The position numbers were made by a program, and so were the translations under genes. From Synergistaceae bacterium DZ-S4 (lineage in GTDB: Bacteria > Synergistota > Synergistia > Synergistales > Synergistaceae), in NCBI GenBank assembly GCA_025943965.1, contig JAPCWD010000010.1, positions 1 to 64,000 on the forward strand: 64,000 nt of DNA, in the 5' to 3' direction. Within the stretch, counting starts at the first letter, position 1, and every line of letters starts with the position of its first letter. This document shows, one piece after another, positions 14,909 to 24,273 of this stretch. The notes under the pieces were generated by a model. It did not search any database. It was given only the letters and a program-made list of their open reading frames with translations, and was not told the origin of the DNA.

Positions 14909-16783
14909 TTACTTTTCGAGCAATTTTGTCAAAAGCATTGTGAACTTCCTGCCGTCCTCTACGGGTTCGCCTTCGCAGATCGACGCAAGACCCATCAGGA
15001 CATTTGCCCACTCTGCGACGTCTGCATTTCCTTTTTCAGTCTCAGCGGCTATTTTTTTTATGAGCGGGTGTGCCGGGTTCACCTCAAGTACCTTCTTTTC
15101 CTCTGGGACCTCCTGTCCCATGCTGCGGAAGAAATTTCTCATCTGGGGAGAGATGGGTTCGCCCTTCTGGACGAAACATGCAGGGGAGTCTACAAGCCTT
15201 GTGGATATCTTAACATCTTCGACCATGTCGGCCAGTGATTCTTTCAGTTTTGAGACAAACCCCGTCTTTTCAAGTTCTTCCCTGCCCTCTGTGCTGTCGA
15301 ATCCGCTTCCCTCCGGAAGGGCAATATCTTCCTGAGAAACGGATACGAACTCATAGTCTCCGAACTTCCTTGCATGGTTTACCCATATCTCGTCAACTGC
15401 ATCTCCCAACAGGAGGACTTCTATGTTTTTCTTTTTAAATCCTTCGATCTTTGGTGATATCTCAAGATTTTTGACAGGGCCCCCGGTGATGTAGTAAATA
15501 TTTTTCTGCCCGTCAGACATCCTTGAAACATATTCCTCCAGAGTGGTCTTTTCGCCTCCGGAACTGTCAAGGAGGCATAGTTTCATTATCTGCTCGCGGT
15601 TCTTTGTATCGGAAATTATTCCTTCCTTGAGGACCATCCCAAACATCTGCCAGAATTTTTTAAACTCCTCGGGGCGGTCTGTTTTCATTTTTTTAAGCGC
15701 GTCAAGCACTTTACGTGTAATGTTGTTTTTTATCATGGCGGTCTGCCTGTCCTGCTGGAGTATCTCGCGTGAAATATTGAGCGACAGGTCTTCTGAATCG
15801 ACGACTCCCTTGATAAACCGAAGATATTCGGGAATCAGCTCGCTGCAGTCGTTCATTATGAATACGCGGCGTATGTAGAGCTGTACCCCATGTTTGCCGT
15901 CCTGGAAAAACAGGTCGACCGGGGGACGGGAGGGGATATAGAGCAGAGCGCGAAATTCACTTGAGCCTTCTGCCTTGTAGCTGATGCGTTCGATCGGGTC
16001 TTCCCAGTCGTGTGTCAGGTGGCGGTAGAATTCTCTGTACTCATCGTCGCCGACTTCGCTCTCCGGTCTTGTCCAAAGGGCCTTCATCGAATTGACGGGC
16101 TCTTCCTTCTCTTTATCCGTCTTTGACCTGTCTTCAAGGTAGATCGGATAGGTAACGAAGTCTGAGTACTGTTTTATTATGCTTCTGAGTGTCCACTCTG
16201 AGAGGTAATCTTTTGACGATTCGTCGTCCTTGTCCCTCTCCTTTATGTGGAGGGTAACGGATGTGCCGTTTGTATCACGGTCAGCTTCACTAATGGTATA
16301 TGTGCCTTCACCTTCCGATTCCCATGTCCAGCTTTTGTCTGAGCCTGCTTTTTTTGTTTCGACGGTGACTTTGTCTGCTGCGATGAAACTGGAATAAAAT
16401 CCTACGCCGAACTGACCGATCAGATCGCTGTTCTTTGAGGAGGCTGCCTCCTGCATTGCCTTGATAAATTCCTTTGTACCGCTCCTCGCGATAGTGCCGA
16501 GGTATGATACAAGTTCATCCCTATCCATCCCGATGCCGTTGTCGCTGACGGTAAGCGTCATAGCCTTCCCGTCTATAACTACCCTGATCTCGCCTTCTTT
16601 TGCCGGATCGGTAAGCTCGGTTTTGCTCAGGCTCGCAATCCTCAGCTTGTCGAGCGCGTCAGAGGCGTTCGATATAAGTTCCCTAAGAAAAATATCCGGG
16701 TTGGAGTAGACGGAGTTGATCATCAGCTCCAGGACCTGTCTTGCTTCGCTTTGGAATTCATGCTTCTCGATATTCTGTGACAT
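14909..16783 (-). CDS. htpG: Chaperone HtpG (Hsp90)
   Basis: 624-residue Hsp90. The N-terminal GHKL ATPase has ISNASDALDKLR, DNGIGM and GQFGVGFYSSF; the middle domain has YIRRVFIMND. The dimerisation domain ends without the eukaryotic EEVD. I start at 16783, where AGGAGG precedes the ATG of MSQNIEKHEF; an upstream ATG adds 8 residues without a site. It follows clpB by 99 bp on the same strand, so both may share the CtsR-like promoter, with a GC hairpin between them. Confidence 0.97.
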   Translation of the reverse strand: MSQNIEKHEFQSEARQVLELMINSVYSNPDIFLRELISNASDALDKLRIASLSKTELTDPAKEGEIRVVIDGKAMTLTVSDNGIGMDRDELVSYLGTIARSGTKEFIKAMQEAASSKNSDLIGQFGVGFYSSFIAADKVTVETKKAGSDKSWTWESEGEGTYTISEADRDTNGTSVTLHIKERDKDDESSKDYLSEWTLRSIIKQYSDFVTYPIYLEDRSKTDKEKEEPVNSMKALWTRPESEVGDDEYREFYRHLTHDWEDPIERISYKAEGSSEFRALLYIPSRPPVDLFFQDGKHGVQLYIRRVFIMNDCSELIPEYLRFIKGVVDSEDLSLNISREILQQDRQTAMIKNNITRKVLDALKKMKTDRPEEFKKFWQMFGMVLKEGIISDTKNREQIMKLCLLDSSGGEKTTLEEYVSRMSDGQKNIYYITGGPVKNLEISPKIEGFKKKNIEVLLLGDAVDEIWVNHARKFGDYEFVSVSQEDIALPEGSGFDSTEGREELEKTGFVSKLKESLADMVEDVKISTRLVDSPACFVQKGEPISPQMRNFFRSMGQEVPEEKKVLEVNPAHPLIKKIAAETEKGNADVAEWANVLMGLASICEGEPVEDGRKFTMLLTKLLEK

Positions 16784-16824
16784 TCGAAATCCTCCTGCTC
16801 TTATCATTGATTTAAAATCTGATC

Positions 16825-16859
16825 CCGGGGCGACAACTCCATGTCAGATGCAGCCCCGG
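16825..16859 (-). terminator. GC hairpin between clpB and htpG
   Basis: CCGGGGC (16825-16831) pairs with GCCCCGG (16853-16859) across 21 nt. No U-run follows in minus-strand sense, so it may attenuate, mark an mRNA end, or protect an RNA 3' end rather than terminate fully. Confidence 0.4.
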
Positions 16860-16882
16860 AAATCAACTTATCAAAAATTGGA

Positions 16883-19486
16883 TCACTCTACATGTATCAC
16901 CAGGTCGTTCCCCTGGTTCTCGACCCTTATCACCGAACCTTCCTCAGCTTCTCCGCTTATTATAAGGCGGGCGATCTGAGTCTCAAGTCTTTTTTGCAGA
17001 TATCTTTTCAGCGGCCTTGCTCCGTAAACAGGGTCGTAGCCGTTTTTGGCGGCGATATTTAGTGCTTCGGGAGTCACTTCAAGGGTTATGTTCCTTTCCT
17101 TTAGCCTTTCCTCAAGCTGTTTCAGCAGCAGCTTCACGATCTCTGTGATTTCTTCCATCCGCAGTGGTTTGAAAAATATTATCTCGTCGACTCTGTTTAG
17201 GAATTCCGGCCTGAACTTACTCCTTAGGGCAGACATGACCTCTGCCTTCGTTGCCTCGGATATATCCCCGGTCGAGGCGTCCATCCCGCTGATAAGGTCC
17301 TGCGCACCTATGTTGCTTGTCATTATGATCACGCAGTTCTTGAAATTCACGGTCCTGCCGTGGCTGTCCGTCGCGCGGCCGTCGTCAAGTATCTGAAGAA
17401 GGATGTTGAAGACATCAGGATGTGCCTTTTCGATCTCGTCGAAAAGCACGACTGAATATGGGTGTCTCCTGACAGCTTCGGTCAGCTGGCCTCCCTCATC
17501 ATAACCGACATACCCGGGAGGAGCGCCGACCAGCCTTGAGACAGAGTGCTTCTCCATGTATTCCGACATGTCGATCCTTACCATATTTTCTTCAGAGTCA
17601 AAAAGCGTTTCTGCCAGCGCCCTTGCAAGTTCTGTCTTTCCAACCCCCGTAGGGCCAAGGAATATGAAGGAACCGATTGGCCTTTTGGGGTCCTTGATGC
17701 CTGAACGCGCCCTTAAAACGGCGTCCGCTACAAGTTCTACAGCCTCGTTCTGGCCAATGACCCTCCGATGAAGCTCGTCGTCAAGGTGCAGAAGCTTTTC
17801 AATTTCACCCTCCATCAGCTTTGTTACCGGTATTCCGGTCCATTTGGCAATTATTTCTGCTATCTCGCCGCCCGTGACCTCTTCCCTGAGCAGGCGCGAC
17901 CCGCCGGAAGCAATGGCCTTCTCCTCTTCCTCTATCTTTTTTTCAAGTCCGGGAAGGGTGCCGTGGCGCAGCTGCGCGGCCCTGTTAAGGTCATATTCCC
18001 TCTCCGCCTTCTCGATCTCGCGCCTTACCTTTTCGATCTCTTCACGCAGGCTCCTGACCTTCGAAATATTTGCCTTCTCTGTCTCGTACTGTGCCCTTAG
18101 GGTATTCGCCTTCTCCTTGAGGTCGGCTAGCTCTTTCTGAAGGGCTTCAAGCCGGTCCCTGCTCGCCTTGTCCTTCTCGTTTTTCAGTGCCGCTTCCTCT
18201 ATCTCAAGCTGCATAACCCGGCGGGAGACGTCGTCCAGTTCAGCCGGCATGGAGTCGATGTCAGTCCTGATCATGGCGCATGCTTCATCTACAAGGTCTA
18301 TGGCCTTATCCGGAAGGAACCTGTCCGATATGTAGCGGTTGGAAAGTATAGCCGCGGCAACCAGCGCGTTGTCCTGTATTCTTACCCCATGATGCAGCTG
18401 GAAGCGTTCCTTAAGGCCCCTGAGTATAGATATGGTGTCCTCAACGTCTGGAGCCTCTACCAGTACAGGCTGGAACCTTCTTTCAAGCGCAGCGTCCTTC
18501 TCGATGTAGTTCCTGTACTCTTCGAGCGTGGTCGCTCCTATGCAGTGCAGCTCTCCTCTTGCCAGCATGGGTTTCAGCATGTTGCCGGCATCGATCGCGC
18601 CCTCTGCTTTCCCTGCTCCGACAATGGTATGGAGCTCGTCAATGAAGAGGATGACCTGTCCCTCGCTCTTCTTGACTTCATTAAGCACTGCCTTGAGCCT
18701 CTCTTCGAATTCACCCCTGTATTTGGCACCGGCAAGAAGCGATCCCATGTCGAGCGCGAAGATGGATCTGTCCTTCAGCCCTTCGGGTACGTCGCCTCTG
18801 TTGATCCTCATTGCCAATCCTTCAACTATCGCTGTCTTACCGACTCCTGGTTCTCCAATAAGCACAGGGTTGTTCTTTGTCTTGCGACTCAGTATCCTTA
18901 TTACTCGTCTTATTTCTTCGTCACGGCCGATTACAGGGTCGAGCCTGTTCTCGCGAGCGGCCCTGACCAGATCCCTGCCGTATTTTTCAAGCACTTCGTA
19001 AGTGTCCTCAGGGTTGTCCGTAGTCACCCTTTGGTTGCCGCGGACATCGCACAGGGTCTTAAGGAAATTGTCCCTGTTCAGTCCGAAGGCTGAGAATACC
19101 TTTACCGATGGTGCAGAGGTGCCTTCCGACAGCATCGCAAGGAAAATATGCTCAACGGACACGTAATCGTCTTTAAGTGCGTCAGCCTCGTCTCCCGCCT
19201 TCACGATGAGCTGTGAAAGCCTCTGGGATACGAATATCTTTCCGGCTTCCTGTCCTGCGCCCGAAACACGGGGTCTTTTGCGGAGATCTATCTCAAGGGC
19301 GTTTATGATATTTTCCGCCGGCAGCCCCATCCTGGTGATAAGCTTTGGTATAAGTCCGTTTTCCTGGCTTATCAGCGCAAGCGCCAAATGTTCGACATCG
19401 ACCTCCTGATGCCCATGCTTTATGGCGATGTTCTGAGCCTCATAAAATGCTTCCTGTGATTTCTGTGTAAGTTTATTCATATTCAT
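16883..19486 (-). CDS. clpB: ATP-dependent disaggregase ClpB
   Basis: 867 residues, the normal ClpB length. Order: N-terminal Clp repeats (1-145); AAA-1 with Walker A GEPGVGKT and Walker [10 protein letters not shown]; a long M-domain coiled coil (about 400-520); AAA-2 with GPTGVGKT and [13 protein letters not shown]. The ClpB-specific [11 protein letters not shown] segment is in the M domain. There is no IGL/F loop for ClpP, as expected. It resolves protein aggregates with DnaK. The start is placed at ATG 19486 after GGAGG; an upstream start adds 7 residues. Its promoter carries a CtsR-like direct repeat. Confidence 0.97.
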   Translation of the reverse strand: MNMNKLTQKSQEAFYEAQNIAIKHGHQEVDVEHLALALISQENGLIPKLITRMGLPAENIINALEIDLRKRPRVSGAGQEAGKIFVSQRLSQLIVKAGDEADALKDDYVSVEHIFLAMLSEGTSAPSVKVFSAFGLNRDNFLKTLCDVRGNQRVTTDNPEDTYEVLEKYGRDLVRAARENRLDPVIGRDEEIRRVIRILSRKTKNNPVLIGEPGVGKTAIVEGLAMRINRGDVPEGLKDRSIFALDMGSLLAGAKYRGEFEERLKAVLNEVKKSEGQVILFIDELHTIVGAGKAEGAIDAGNMLKPMLARGELHCIGATTLEEYRNYIEKDAALERRFQPVLVEAPDVEDTISILRGLKERFQLHHGVRIQDNALVAAAILSNRYISDRFLPDKAIDLVDEACAMIRTDIDSMPAELDDVSRRVMQLEIEEAALKNEKDKASRDRLEALQKELADLKEKANTLRAQYETEKANISKVRSLREEIEKVRREIEKAEREYDLNRAAQLRHGTLPGLEKKIEEEEKAIASGGSRLLREEVTGGEIAEIIAKWTGIPVTKLMEGEIEKLLHLDDELHRRVIGQNEAVELVADAVLRARSGIKDPKRPIGSFIFLGPTGVGKTELARALAETLFDSEENMVRIDMSEYMEKHSVSRLVGAPPGYVGYDEGGQLTEAVRRHPYSVVLFDEIEKAHPDVFNILLQILDDGRATDSHGRTVNFKNCVIIMTSNIGAQDLISGMDASTGDISEATKAEVMSALRSKFRPEFLNRVDEIIFFKPLRMEEITEIVKLLLKQLEERLKERNITLEVTPEALNIAAKNGYDPVYGARPLKRYLQKRLETQIARLIISGEAEEGSVIRVENQGNDLVIHVE

Positions 19487-19538
19487 TGCAATTCCTCCAA
19501 TGTCCAAATTAATTAACTATTGTTGACCAATCTCTAAT

Positions 19539-19566
19539 ATTATATAGGTCAAACAAAATCAAACAA
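19539..19566 (-). promoter_or_regulatory. clpB promoter with CtsR-like direct repeat
   Basis: In minus sense: -35 TTGTTT (19566-19561), 16 bp, -10 TATAAT (19544-19539). On the plus strand the spacer region holds GGTCAAA (19547-19553), 3 bp, AATCAAA (19557-19563). The CtsR operator I know is a direct heptad repeat RGTCAAA-N3-RGTCAAA, so this is one mismatch away. No ctsR gene is in the window. Confidence 0.6.
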
Positions 19567-19739
19567 TCCTCCTTTGAGGAATCTGCGGCGGGTTACATAC
19601 AAATATTATCAATTTTAGCCGTATTACTGTAATAATTTCTTATAATCTTTTGATTTCTAAGAATGTACACAAGGTTCAAAATAATCTCTGATATTTCAGC
19701 AAAATTGGCTGTATGTGGAAAATATTTAGTCAAATGTGC

Positions 19740-19786
19740 TTGACAAGTGGCTCGGATAAGTTTAAAGTTGCAGGGTCGGATAAGTT
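19740..19786 (+). promoter_or_regulatory. Cold-shock gene promoter and direct repeats
   Basis: -35 TTGACA (19740-19745), 17 bp, -10 TAAAGT (19763-19768). The 11-mer TCGGATAAGTT occurs twice, at 19752-19762 inside the spacer and at 19776-19786 just after the likely start point, 24 bp apart. It could be an operator pair or a 5'-leader element. Confidence 0.65.
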
Positions 19787-19820
19787 CCGATTACAATATT
19801 TCCTGTTGGGAGGCAACACA

Positions 19821-20024
19821 TTGAAAAGCAACGGTACAGTAAAATGGTTCAACGCAACTAAGGGTTATGGTTTTATCACCACAGATGAAGGCAACGATGT
19901 CTTTGTACATTTCAGCGCCATCCAGGGCGACGGATTCAAAACCCTTGATGAAGGTCAGAAGGTATCCTTCGAGATCACACAGGGCAGCAAAGGGCCTCAG
20001 GCTTCTGACGTCGAGAAGATCTAG
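19821..20024 (+). CDS. cspA: Cold-shock protein (CspA family)
   Basis: 67-residue OB-fold RNA/ssDNA-binding protein. The RNP1 motif is KGYGFI and the RNP2 motif is VFVHFSAI; the start [14 protein letters not shown] is typical. I take TTG 19821 because GGGAGG (19808-19813) precedes it and the length is canonical. An ATG 108 bp upstream would add 36 residues of non-family sequence derived from the promoter region. A strong terminator follows. It acts as an RNA chaperone, in cold or generally. Confidence 0.93.
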   Translation: MKSNGTVKWFNATKGYGFITTDEGNDVFVHFSAIQGDGFKTLDEGQKVSFEITQGSKGPQASDVEKI

Positions 20025-20074
20025 CTTAGGCTAGCCAGCATATTTCTTTATTAATAAGGAAATAAACTATTGAA

Positions 20075-20109
20075 GGAAGACAGCGAGGAGACTCGTTGTC
20101 TTCCTTTTT
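20075..20109 (+). terminator. Terminator after cspA
   Basis: 13-bp stem with one G-U pair (20075-20087 with 20092-20104), GAGA loop, then TTTTT. Confidence 0.92.
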
Positions 20110-20287
20110 AAATCGTTTTTGAAAGTTAAAGATAAGCTTTCTGTTGAGAATCAAAAACTGCTGCTTTAACTTGAAAACCGACGCCAGTTGTCTCCTCTTA
20201 AAATTCGACCTGCTCTTTTCGATATTTCTTTTTCTTTGTAATTTATGTAAATTGCCTCTTGCCTAAAACACATGATTTCGTCTATTG

Positions 20288-20317
20288 TTGACTGGTATTT
20301 TGAACCCAAGCTATGCA
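20288..20317 (+). promoter_or_regulatory. Possible promoter of the Lon-like protease gene
   Basis: TTGACT (20288-20293), 18 bp, TATGCA (20312-20317), about 30 bp before the start codon. The -10 is poor, so this is a candidate only. Confidence 0.4.
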
Positions 20318-20346
20318 GATTTTGTATTTTTCGAGGAGGCTGCAGC

Positions 20347-22899
20347 ATGTCCCTTATTAAAGATAAAAAACTCCCTGTTGCAAAATTGAGACGGACTGCC
20401 GATATCGGGTCACTGGGTTTCAGGACGACCAAATCCCTTCCGAAGCTGGAGGCACTGGTAGGACAGGAAAGGGCTGTCCATGCTGTAAGTTTTGGCCTGT
20501 CCGTACAGAGCAAGGGCTATAACATCTTCATGGTCGGGGAGCCCGGGAGCGGAAGGACCACATACGCTATGCAGGAGCTTACCCGCTGCGCGTCGACAAT
20601 GCCCGCACCTGACGACTGGGTCTATGTATATAACTTTGACGAGCCCGGAACTCCGCTTGCCGTAAGGCTTCCTGCCGGTAAAGGCAAGGAACTTTCAAAG
20701 GATGCCGAGAATGCGGTCGAGGATCTTAAGTCTGTCCTGGCAAAGGCATTTGACAACAATGAATTTGAAGACAACAAGGCCCAACTGGTTAAGTCATTCC
20801 AGGAAGAGGTCAACAAGTATATGGAAGAACTCCGCAAATGGGCGGAGGAGAAGCGCTTCGCGATAAAGCGCACCCCTCAGGGCTTTGTTAACCTGCCCAT
20901 GATATTTGCGCCTCCCGTAATAGATGCCGATGAAAAGTCAGTCAAGGCGGAAAACGAGGCTGAGCAGGCAGAAAAGGCTGAGGCGAAAAATACCGAACCC
21001 GTTTTGAGGGAGATGCAGCAGGAAGAGTTTGAAAACCTCTCGGAAGAAGAGCAGGAAAAGCTCCAGAAAGCCTCAGAGGAGATATCCCAGAAGACGCTCG
21101 AGACACTGAGGTCCATCAGGGAGAGAGAGAAGGACCTCAAAGAGAAGATCAAAGAACTCGAAGGTCAGATATGCAGAAATGCGATAGGCCCCATCCTCTC
21201 TGAACTCAGGGCGAAATATGCCCCGAACAAAAAGCTTGAGGAATGGTTCGACGACTTCACGGAAGACATTGTCGCAAACTTCAACGCCTTTCTCGCGGCA
21301 GCCCGCGACGAAGCAGCGGACGTGGACTTCAGCCGTTACGAGGTAAATTCATTTGTCTCAAACAATCCGAACGAGGGTGCTCCTGTAATAAGGGAAACAA
21401 ATCCTGTCTATTACAACCTGGTCGGAAAGGTAGAGTACGAAAGCCGCCAGGGAAACCTTTATACCGATTTCAGAAGGATAACTCCGGGAGCCATGCACAG
21501 GGCCAACGGAGGTTTTCTCCTGCTGGAGGCGGAAGAGCTCCTGAGGCAGTTCATGTCATGGGACGCATTGAAAAGGGTGCTTCGCTGCAGGGAACTCCTG
21601 ATCGAAAACCTCGGAGAGCAGCTGGGGTATATACCTGTTTCATCGCTCAGGCCGGAAGCTATCCCGATCGACATGAAGGTAGTTGTCGTAGGCACGCCGT
21701 ACCTCTACTACCTGCTGAATATCTATGATCCCGAGTTTCAGAAGATATTCAAGATAAAGGCTGACTTCGATACAGACATGCCGAGGACGCAGGAATCCGA
21801 AATGCAGGTCGCCCGTTTCATTGCAGGGTTTGTCGAACACGAAGGCAAGCTGAATTTTACTGTCCAGGCAGTGGGGGAGGTCATTGAATGGGCGTCCCGG
21901 CTGGTCGAAAATCAAAACAAGATCTGTACACAGTTTAACAAGATCGCCGAAATTCTTGTTGAAGCTACGGCCTGGGCGAGGATGGAAGCCAAAAAACAGG
22001 TAGGCCTGACTCATGTGATAAAGGCGATCGATGAAAAGACATTCCGCTCCAACCTTCTTGAGGAGAAGATCCGCGAAGGCTTCAGTGACGGTGTTATCAG
22101 GATAGATACTGCAGGATCAGCCGTCGGACAGATAAACGGCCTTACAGTCGCCCAACTCGTGGACCACAGCTTCGGTTCCCCTGTCAGGATAACCGCAAAC
22201 GTATACATGGGTCAGGAGGGAATAGTCAACATAGAGCGTGAGGTAAACATGACCGGCCCCATACACAACAAGGGCCTTCTCATCCTCTCAAGCTATCTCG
22301 GCCGCAAATACGCGCAGCATTTCCCGCTTTCGATGACGGCACGGATCGCCTTTGAACAGACTTACGGGGGAGTTGAGGGAGACAGCGCATCCTCTACAGA
22401 ACTTTACTGCATGCTTTCTGCGCTCTCCGGAATACCGCTGAAGCAGAGCATCGCAGTAACCGGATCTGTCGACCAGTTCGGCAACATACAGCCCATAGGC
22501 GGCGTAAACGAAAAGATAGAGGGGTTCTTCAGCTACTGCAAAGTTTCAGGTCTGACAGGCGAACAGGGGGTCATGATCCCGCACCAGAACGAACAACACC
22601 TCATGCTCAGCCACGAGGTCCTTGAAGCCGTCAGGAAGGGTAAATTCCATATATGGAGCGTCAGGACCATAGATGAGGGCATAGAGATACTGACAGACGT
22701 CAGTGCCGGAGTTCCTGATGAAAAGGGCGAATATCCTGAGGAGAGCATACACGGAAGGGTAAAGGCATGCCTGGAAGCCTGGATCGAGCGTTCCTTTAGA
22801 CACAAGAAGAAGATGCAGGACAAGGTCGATCCTCCTGAAGATAAGAAAAAATCAAAAGGTAAGAAGAAGGGCAAAATATTTGAGGAGCCCGGTAAGTGA
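20347..22899 (+). CDS. Lon-like AAA protease (AAA_32 + Lon proteolytic domain)
   Basis: 850-residue ATP-dependent peptidase S16 relative. The C-terminal protease domain has the catalytic pair Ser680 (in EGDSASS) and Lys723 (in GGVNEKIEG), 43 residues apart as in canonical Lon. The N-terminal AAA part has GEPGSGRTT near residue 60, with Arg instead of the Walker lysine, then a long charged helical insertion rich in Glu (about 195-290) and the AAA_32 region GAMHRANGGFLLLEAEELL. It lacks the Lon N-domain, so it is not lon itself. AGGAGG precedes ATG 20347; an upstream start lacks a site. It overlaps nth (GTGA) and probably forms a two-gene operon. Substrates are unknown. Confidence 0.92.
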   Translation: MSLIKDKKLPVAKLRRTADIGSLGFRTTKSLPKLEALVGQERAVHAVSFGLSVQSKGYNIFMVGEPGSGRTTYAMQELTRCASTMPAPDDWVYVYNFDEPGTPLAVRLPAGKGKELSKDAENAVEDLKSVLAKAFDNNEFEDNKAQLVKSFQEEVNKYMEELRKWAEEKRFAIKRTPQGFVNLPMIFAPPVIDADEKSVKAENEAEQAEKAEAKNTEPVLREMQQEEFENLSEEEQEKLQKASEEISQKTLETLRSIREREKDLKEKIKELEGQICRNAIGPILSELRAKYAPNKKLEEWFDDFTEDIVANFNAFLAAARDEAADVDFSRYEVNSFVSNNPNEGAPVIRETNPVYYNLVGKVEYESRQGNLYTDFRRITPGAMHRANGGFLLLEAEELLRQFMSWDALKRVLRCRELLIENLGEQLGYIPVSSLRPEAIPIDMKVVVVGTPYLYYLLNIYDPEFQKIFKIKADFDTDMPRTQESEMQVARFIAGFVEHEGKLNFTVQAVGEVIEWASRLVENQNKICTQFNKIAEILVEATAWARMEAKKQVGLTHVIKAIDEKTFRSNLLEEKIREGFSDGVIRIDTAGSAVGQINGLTVAQLVDHSFGSPVRITANVYMGQEGIVNIEREVNMTGPIHNKGLLILSSYLGRKYAQHFPLSMTARIAFEQTYGGVEGDSASSTELYCMLSALSGIPLKQSIAVTGSVDQFGNIQPIGGVNEKIEGFFSYCKVSGLTGEQGVMIPHQNEQHLMLSHEVLEAVRKGKFHIWSVRTIDEGIEILTDVSAGVPDEKGEYPEESIHGRVKACLEAWIERSFRHKKKMQDKVDPPEDKKKSKGKKKGKIFEEPGK

Positions 22900-23573
22900 A
22901 GAGACCTCACCATGCCAGGGAGATCCTCGATGCCTTTGAAAGGCACTGGGGCAATGAGGGAAGGCCTTCTCCGGAGCTGAAGCACGATGACCCGCTTGAC
23001 GGACTAATGCTGACACTGCTCTCCCAGAATACAAACGACAGGAACCGGGACAAGGCTTTTGAAAAACTCAAAGCCGAATATCCACGGTGGGAAATGGCCG
23101 CAGAGGCCCCCGCCGAACGTATAGTCGATCTCATCAGGGTAGCCGGTCTGGGGGATACTAAAGCAGCGAGGATGAAGCAGATCCTTGCGATACTCAGGGA
23201 TAAATTCGGGAGTTATTCGATCGGCGAGCTAAAAAACTGGGATGCGGCCAAAGCAAGGGAATTTCTTGTATCGCTCCCCGGAGTTGGCGTCAAGACAGCG
23301 GCATGTGTCCTGGTATTCGATCTTGGCGTCCCTGCCTTTCCCGTAGACACTCATGTGGCAAGGATAAGCCGAAGGCTGGGGTGGGCACCGGAAAAGATGG
23401 CTCCGGACAAGATACAGGAATATCTTGAGAGTACGCTCCCCAGGGAACGCTTTAGAGGAGCTCATCTAAACATGATCGAGCATGGCAGGGGCATCTGTTC
23501 GGCGAGAAAACCGGACTGCGACAAATGTTACTCAAAAAATTGGTGTCAGTTCTCAAAAAGTCTTGACGGATGA
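22896..23573 (+). CDS. nth: Endonuclease III (DNA glycosylase/AP lyase)
   Basis: 225 residues. It removes oxidised pyrimidines in base-excision repair. Helix-hairpin-helix LPGVGVKTA carries the catalytic lysine and VDTHV the catalytic aspartate. The [4Fe-4S] loop C-x6-C-x2-C-x5-C ([17 protein letters not shown]) is exact. The GTG start overlaps the preceding stop. The last codons contain the -35 of the tRNA promoter. Confidence 0.96.
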   Translation: MKRPHHAREILDAFERHWGNEGRPSPELKHDDPLDGLMLTLLSQNTNDRNRDKAFEKLKAEYPRWEMAAEAPAERIVDLIRVAGLGDTKAARMKQILAILRDKFGSYSIGELKNWDAAKAREFLVSLPGVGVKTAACVLVFDLGVPAFPVDTHVARISRRLGWAPEKMAPDKIQEYLESTLPRERFRGAHLNMIEHGRGICSARKPDCDKCYSKNWCQFSKSLDG

Positions 23574-23590
23574 GCATTTGTTGGTATAAT
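23563..23590 (+). promoter_or_regulatory. tRNA cluster promoter
   Basis: -35 TTGACG (23563-23568) inside the last codons of nth, 16 bp, perfect -10 TATAAT (23585-23590), 12 bp before the first tRNA. Confidence 0.85.
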
Positions 23591-23601
23591 ACTTCCTGTT
23601 T

Positions 23602-23687
23602 GCCGGGATGGCGGAATGGTAGACGCACGGGACTTAAAATCCTGCGAACGCAAGTTCGTGCGGGTTCGAATCCCGCTCTCGGCACCA
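23602..23687 (+). tRNA. tRNA-Leu (anticodon TAA)
   Basis: 86-nt type II tRNA with acceptor GCCGGGA/TCTCGGC, anticodon loop CTTAAAA, a long variable arm (CGAACGCAAGTTCG), T-loop TTCGAAT and encoded ACCA. It reads UUA/UUG codons. Confidence 0.95.
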
Positions 23688-23707
23688 TTAACGCAACAAC
23701 TGAAAAT

Positions 23708-23788
<81 letters not shown>

Positions 23789-23789
23789 T

Positions 23790-23866
23790 GGCGCTGTAGC
23801 TCAGTTGGCTAGAGCATTCGGTTCATACCCGACAGGTCACCGGTTCGAATCCAGTCAGCGCCACCA
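23790..23866 (+). tRNA. tRNA-Met, elongator (anticodon CAT)
   Basis: 77 nt with encoded CCA and a perfect acceptor stem GGCGCTG/CAGCGCC. The anticodon loop is TTCATAC. Two stem mismatches are seen: T27-C43 at the top of the anticodon stem and C51-A63 in the T stem. The overall sequence resembles elongator Met rather than the lysidine-modified Ile2 species, which also has CAT, but the distinction is not certain from sequence alone. Confidence 0.88.
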
Positions 23867-23876
23867 AACGAATATT

Positions 23877-23900
23877 ACCCGGCTGAAAGGCCGGGTTTTT
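23877..23900 (+). terminator. Terminator after the tRNA cluster
   Basis: ACCCGGC (23877-23883) pairs with GCCGGGT (23890-23896), 6-nt loop, followed by TTTT. Confidence 0.92.
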
Positions 23901-24273
23901 GTATTCTCCTCTATAGGAAGTCATTCTAAAATACTTGGTCCCAAATCGGTATCCTTTACTTTAAGTTGAAATGGTATACAATATAGGATGGAATGTTAAT
24001 GGGATCCCTATCTCAATTTTGCCCGTATTTCCTTACCTTTACCTATGCACCGGCAACAATAATAAAAGAACCTGTGTCCTGACAGAAACAATGTAATTCA
24101 AGACCTGTTCCCTGCATGGACCAGCTCCGGAGCTACTTTGTGAGACCTTGTTGTGAGCGATATATTACAGGATAACGGAAAGATAATTTATTAGGATGAC
24201 CGCTCGGAACGATGACCGTCTATGTTGACCGATAAAAGGGGCAGAGGATCCTCTGCATAAAGGGGGAGAAAGG
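23901..24273. other. Intergenic, no gene seen
   Basis: 373 bp between the tRNA terminator and the ADP-ribosylglycohydrolase. I see no repeat-family match and no coding frame worth calling. A GGATCCTCTGC-rich stretch and AAAGGGGGAGAAAGG at the end provide the leader and ribosome site for the next gene. No clear promoter is recognised. Confidence 0.5.

Noticed and set aside
19713..19820. 36-residue N-terminal extension of the cold-shock protein
   Set aside because: It covers the promoter and leader. The TTG at 19821 has a ribosome site and gives the canonical 67 residues.
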